From Panonychus citri (Eukaryota > Arthropoda > Arachnida > Trombidiformes > Tetranychidae), in NCBI RefSeq assembly GCF_014898815.1, contig NW_026515541.1, positions 1,798,001-1,862,000 of the forward strand: DNA of 64,000 bases. The letters run 5' to 3'. How positions within the stretch are numbered: position 1 is the stretch's first letter; every line of letters starts with the position of its first letter. Made by a program: the position numbers and the translations under genes. A model generated the notes under the pieces. The model was not told where the DNA came from and did not search any database. It worked only from the letters and a program-made list of their open reading frames with translations. Below, piece after piece: positions 62,198 to 64,000 of this stretch.

Positions 62198-62842
62198 TCA
62201 TTTGCAACAATCAACTTCCTCTATATCAACACACAATTTGTTAAATGTTGTTGGTTGTCCTCTTGTGGTGATCAAAGTAATATAAAATATTGACTTTCTA
62301 TTGATCATCACAATTGATTGAGATGATTTAAAATCAATGCAATAGTTGGTCTGTCCAATTCCTGGATTCCAATTGTAATCTAATAAAATATTAGCACTTT
62401 TTATATCTCGATGGATAAATGAATTAGCGTGAAGATGATTAAGACCACGAGCCGATCCAATTGCGATTTGTTTCCTAATTGTCCAGGGAATCGGTTCGGT
62501 ATTATTTAGACAAATCAATCGATCGCCAAGTGAACCATTGACCATATATTCATAAAAGAGGCATAAATTATTACCCTCACAAGCGATTCCAAGTAAAGCT
62601 AATAGATTTTCGTGACTAAATCGAGTTAGAACATCTAATTCACGAATAAATTGTTTACCATATTCATCTCGAACACATTTAATTGCGATCGGTTTATCTC
62701 GGCCCAAATAAACAATTCCATAAGCACCTTCACCCAATTTGTATCCACCTTCATTTAATGGCAATGAATTGAAAACGTCTGTCGATTGAACAATATCGAG
62801 TTGATTAACTTGATTGGGAGTTAATTGTTTCTGGAAAATCAA
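62198..62842 (-). pseudogene. Truncated copy of the IRAK4-type kinase
   Basis: It matches 54150-55340 with several deletions. The death-domain exon is absent (only its last bases near 62880-62930 remain). About 60 codons around TSFSLDD...NQSTNN are lost, and about 390 bp after the catalytic loop are missing. The reading frame is still open from the P-loop (GEGAYGIVYLG) through IAIKCV and HRDIKSANILL. It then runs out of frame after NWNP, so DFG, APE and the whole C-lobe are lost. It cannot encode an active kinase. The surviving half shows few substitutions. Confidence 0.88.
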
Positions 62843-62929
62843 TGTAAATAATCATTAAAATTGGATTCATTTTTTGGTAACAATTAAATACTAACCAGAT
62901 TTGATTTATTTCCACAATTTATTTCGAGG

Positions 62930-63289
62930 GAACATTCGGTGAATTCGTCTTTCTAACAAAAGAAAACCAATCACAAAACTTAAAACTAACAATGGTTATC
63001 AACTACTTGAGCACAATTATACATGAGTTAACTAATTATAAGTTTCTCAGGTAAAAATTAATCTTTTTGAAGGCAAAATTGAGAAAAAATCTCAATAGAA
63101 TCGCAACTTGAACCATGTGAAGAATTAACTTTTCCTCCAATAGATGTCGTTACCTGGAGAGACTTTTACTCTTCATTGATTTGAAATCAAAACAAAAATT
63201 TTGCTTCATTTTTTATATTGAATTAATTGAATCTTTATATTAATTAAATTTACTTTTATTCTCACTTTGATTTGTGCATTTCATGTATA
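62930..63289. promoter_or_regulatory. Upstream region of MRPL47
   Basis: 62940-63180 duplicates 56171-56420. 63180-63289 is the 5' flank and UTR of MRPL47, resembling 56985-57053 in the first unit. No exon. Confidence 0.55.
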
Positions 63290-64000
63290 ATGTTGAATTT
63301 TTCCTTAGCCCGGTTCACTCTATTTCGAAGGTTGACTCCATGTTTACCTGGTCATCATAATTTGTCCATCACTTTGGTTCAACGTGCAAGTGACTCTATC
63401 GATTCAAGTCAGGAATCCAAATTAATCTCTTCATCAGCAAAAATTAATCCATCGACTGAACCATTAACATCAATAAAAAAGGATAATGGCGATTGTTGGA
63501 AAACAAATTTACCCTGTTTGAACGAATTTTTTGATAAAGAAGAAAATTGGGGAGAAAATGTGGTGAGAGTAGGTAAGATTCGTTGTTTGACATTCAATTA
63601 AATTTACTTTTCTAATATTATATTTAATTTTATTCTTATTTCAGGTCGTTCTTGGCGTCAAGAAGAATTGAGGATTAAATCTAATAGCGATCTACATAAA
63701 TTATGGTTCGTCTTATATAAAGAAAAAAATAGGTTGCTGACTATGCAAGAAGCATGTAAAGCGGAAGGACATGTATTTCCTTCCGAAGAGAGGATAGAAA
63801 AGGTTGAAGAATCGATGGAAAATTTGGAGAAAATTGTCAGAGAGCGAAACAAAGCTTACTTCCAATTAGAAGTAGGTGAAAATGCCACAAGCGAAAGATC
63901 AATGGCATTCAGATTAGATCAATTTGGCCGATGGCGATGGTACGTATTCATTCATTTGTTACTCACAATTTATACGAATGATCTCGTTTTTGCTCATGTT
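63290..64000 (+). CDS. MRPL47: Mitochondrial ribosomal protein L47 (uL29m), 5' part
   Basis: Exon 1 is 63290-63572 and exon 2 is 63645-63939; the rest lies beyond the window. ATG 63290 is chosen because the longer frame upstream begins with TTG. The N-terminus is Arg/Phe/Leu-rich as a presequence. The mature part matches MRPL47: LNEFFDKEENWGENVVRVGR, SWRQEELRIKSNSDLHKLWF, VLYKEKNRLLTMQEACKAEG, PSEERIEKVEESMENLEKIV, and LDQFGRWRW. It is the uL29 protein of the mitochondrial large subunit near the peptide exit. The first ~110 bases are duplicated at 57054-57164. Confidence 0.93.

Overview
The window is nuclear DNA of an arthropod, AT-rich (roughly two thirds A+T by eye), with GT-AG introns mostly 60-100 bp long, TATA/TCAGT-type promoters, many microsatellites and a chemoreceptor of the insect/chelicerate gustatory-receptor family. 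Together with IRAK4-type and MKK7 kinases of arthropod type, this suggests a chelicerate, most likely a small-genome acariform mite (spider-mite-like). That assignment is an inference from style and gene content. No bacterial, viral or CRISPR features were seen.

Layout. 1-1855 (+): 3' part of MMS19. 3137-3488 (+): a small secreted His-rich protein. 3991-5044 (+): RNA polymerase III subunit RPC8 (POLR3H), tail-to-tail with a FAST-kinase-domain/RAP mitochondrial protein (7131-5080, -). 8131-7597 (-): a second secreted His-rich protein. 8.1-17.4 kb is a gene-poor stretch. 18508-17426 (-): a serine-rich secreted orphan. 21954-21018 (-): ZFAND1. 22824-25488 (+): a second FASTKD-like gene whose promoter and N-terminus are an inverted duplicate of the 5-7 kb gene, joined to a different body. 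27587-31865 (+): NRF-6-type acyltransferase, 11 exons. 32810-34576 (+): nucleoporin Nup85. 34979-34907 (-): tRNA-Met(CAT). 36278-40088 (+): importin-7. 45746-42704 (-): GTPBP2, facing away from a two-HMG-box protein (46357-47812, +). 47.8-51.9 kb has no gene and contains long polypyrimidine/polypurine tracts.

The 51.9-64 kb end is a rearranged tandem duplication. The first unit has an intact gustatory receptor (53450-51934), an intact IRAK4-type kinase (55825-54288), a small orphan ORF (56491-56949) and a truncated start of MRPL47 (57054-57164). The second unit has a decayed receptor split in two (57245-57719 and 61612-61925), a decayed IRAK4 copy (62842-62198) and an intact MRPL47 start (63290 to the window end). 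A complete seven-exon MKK7/hemipterous gene (58651-61288) sits between the two halves of the broken receptor.

Functions fall into housekeeping (MMS19, POLR3H, Nup85, importin-7, MRPL47, GTPBP2, ZFAND1), mitochondrial RNA metabolism (two FASTKD genes), innate and stress signalling (IRAK4-type kinase, MKK7), and accessory secreted or sensory proteins. Exon limits were read by eye from splice consensus, reading-frame continuity and remembered family sequences; no search was run.
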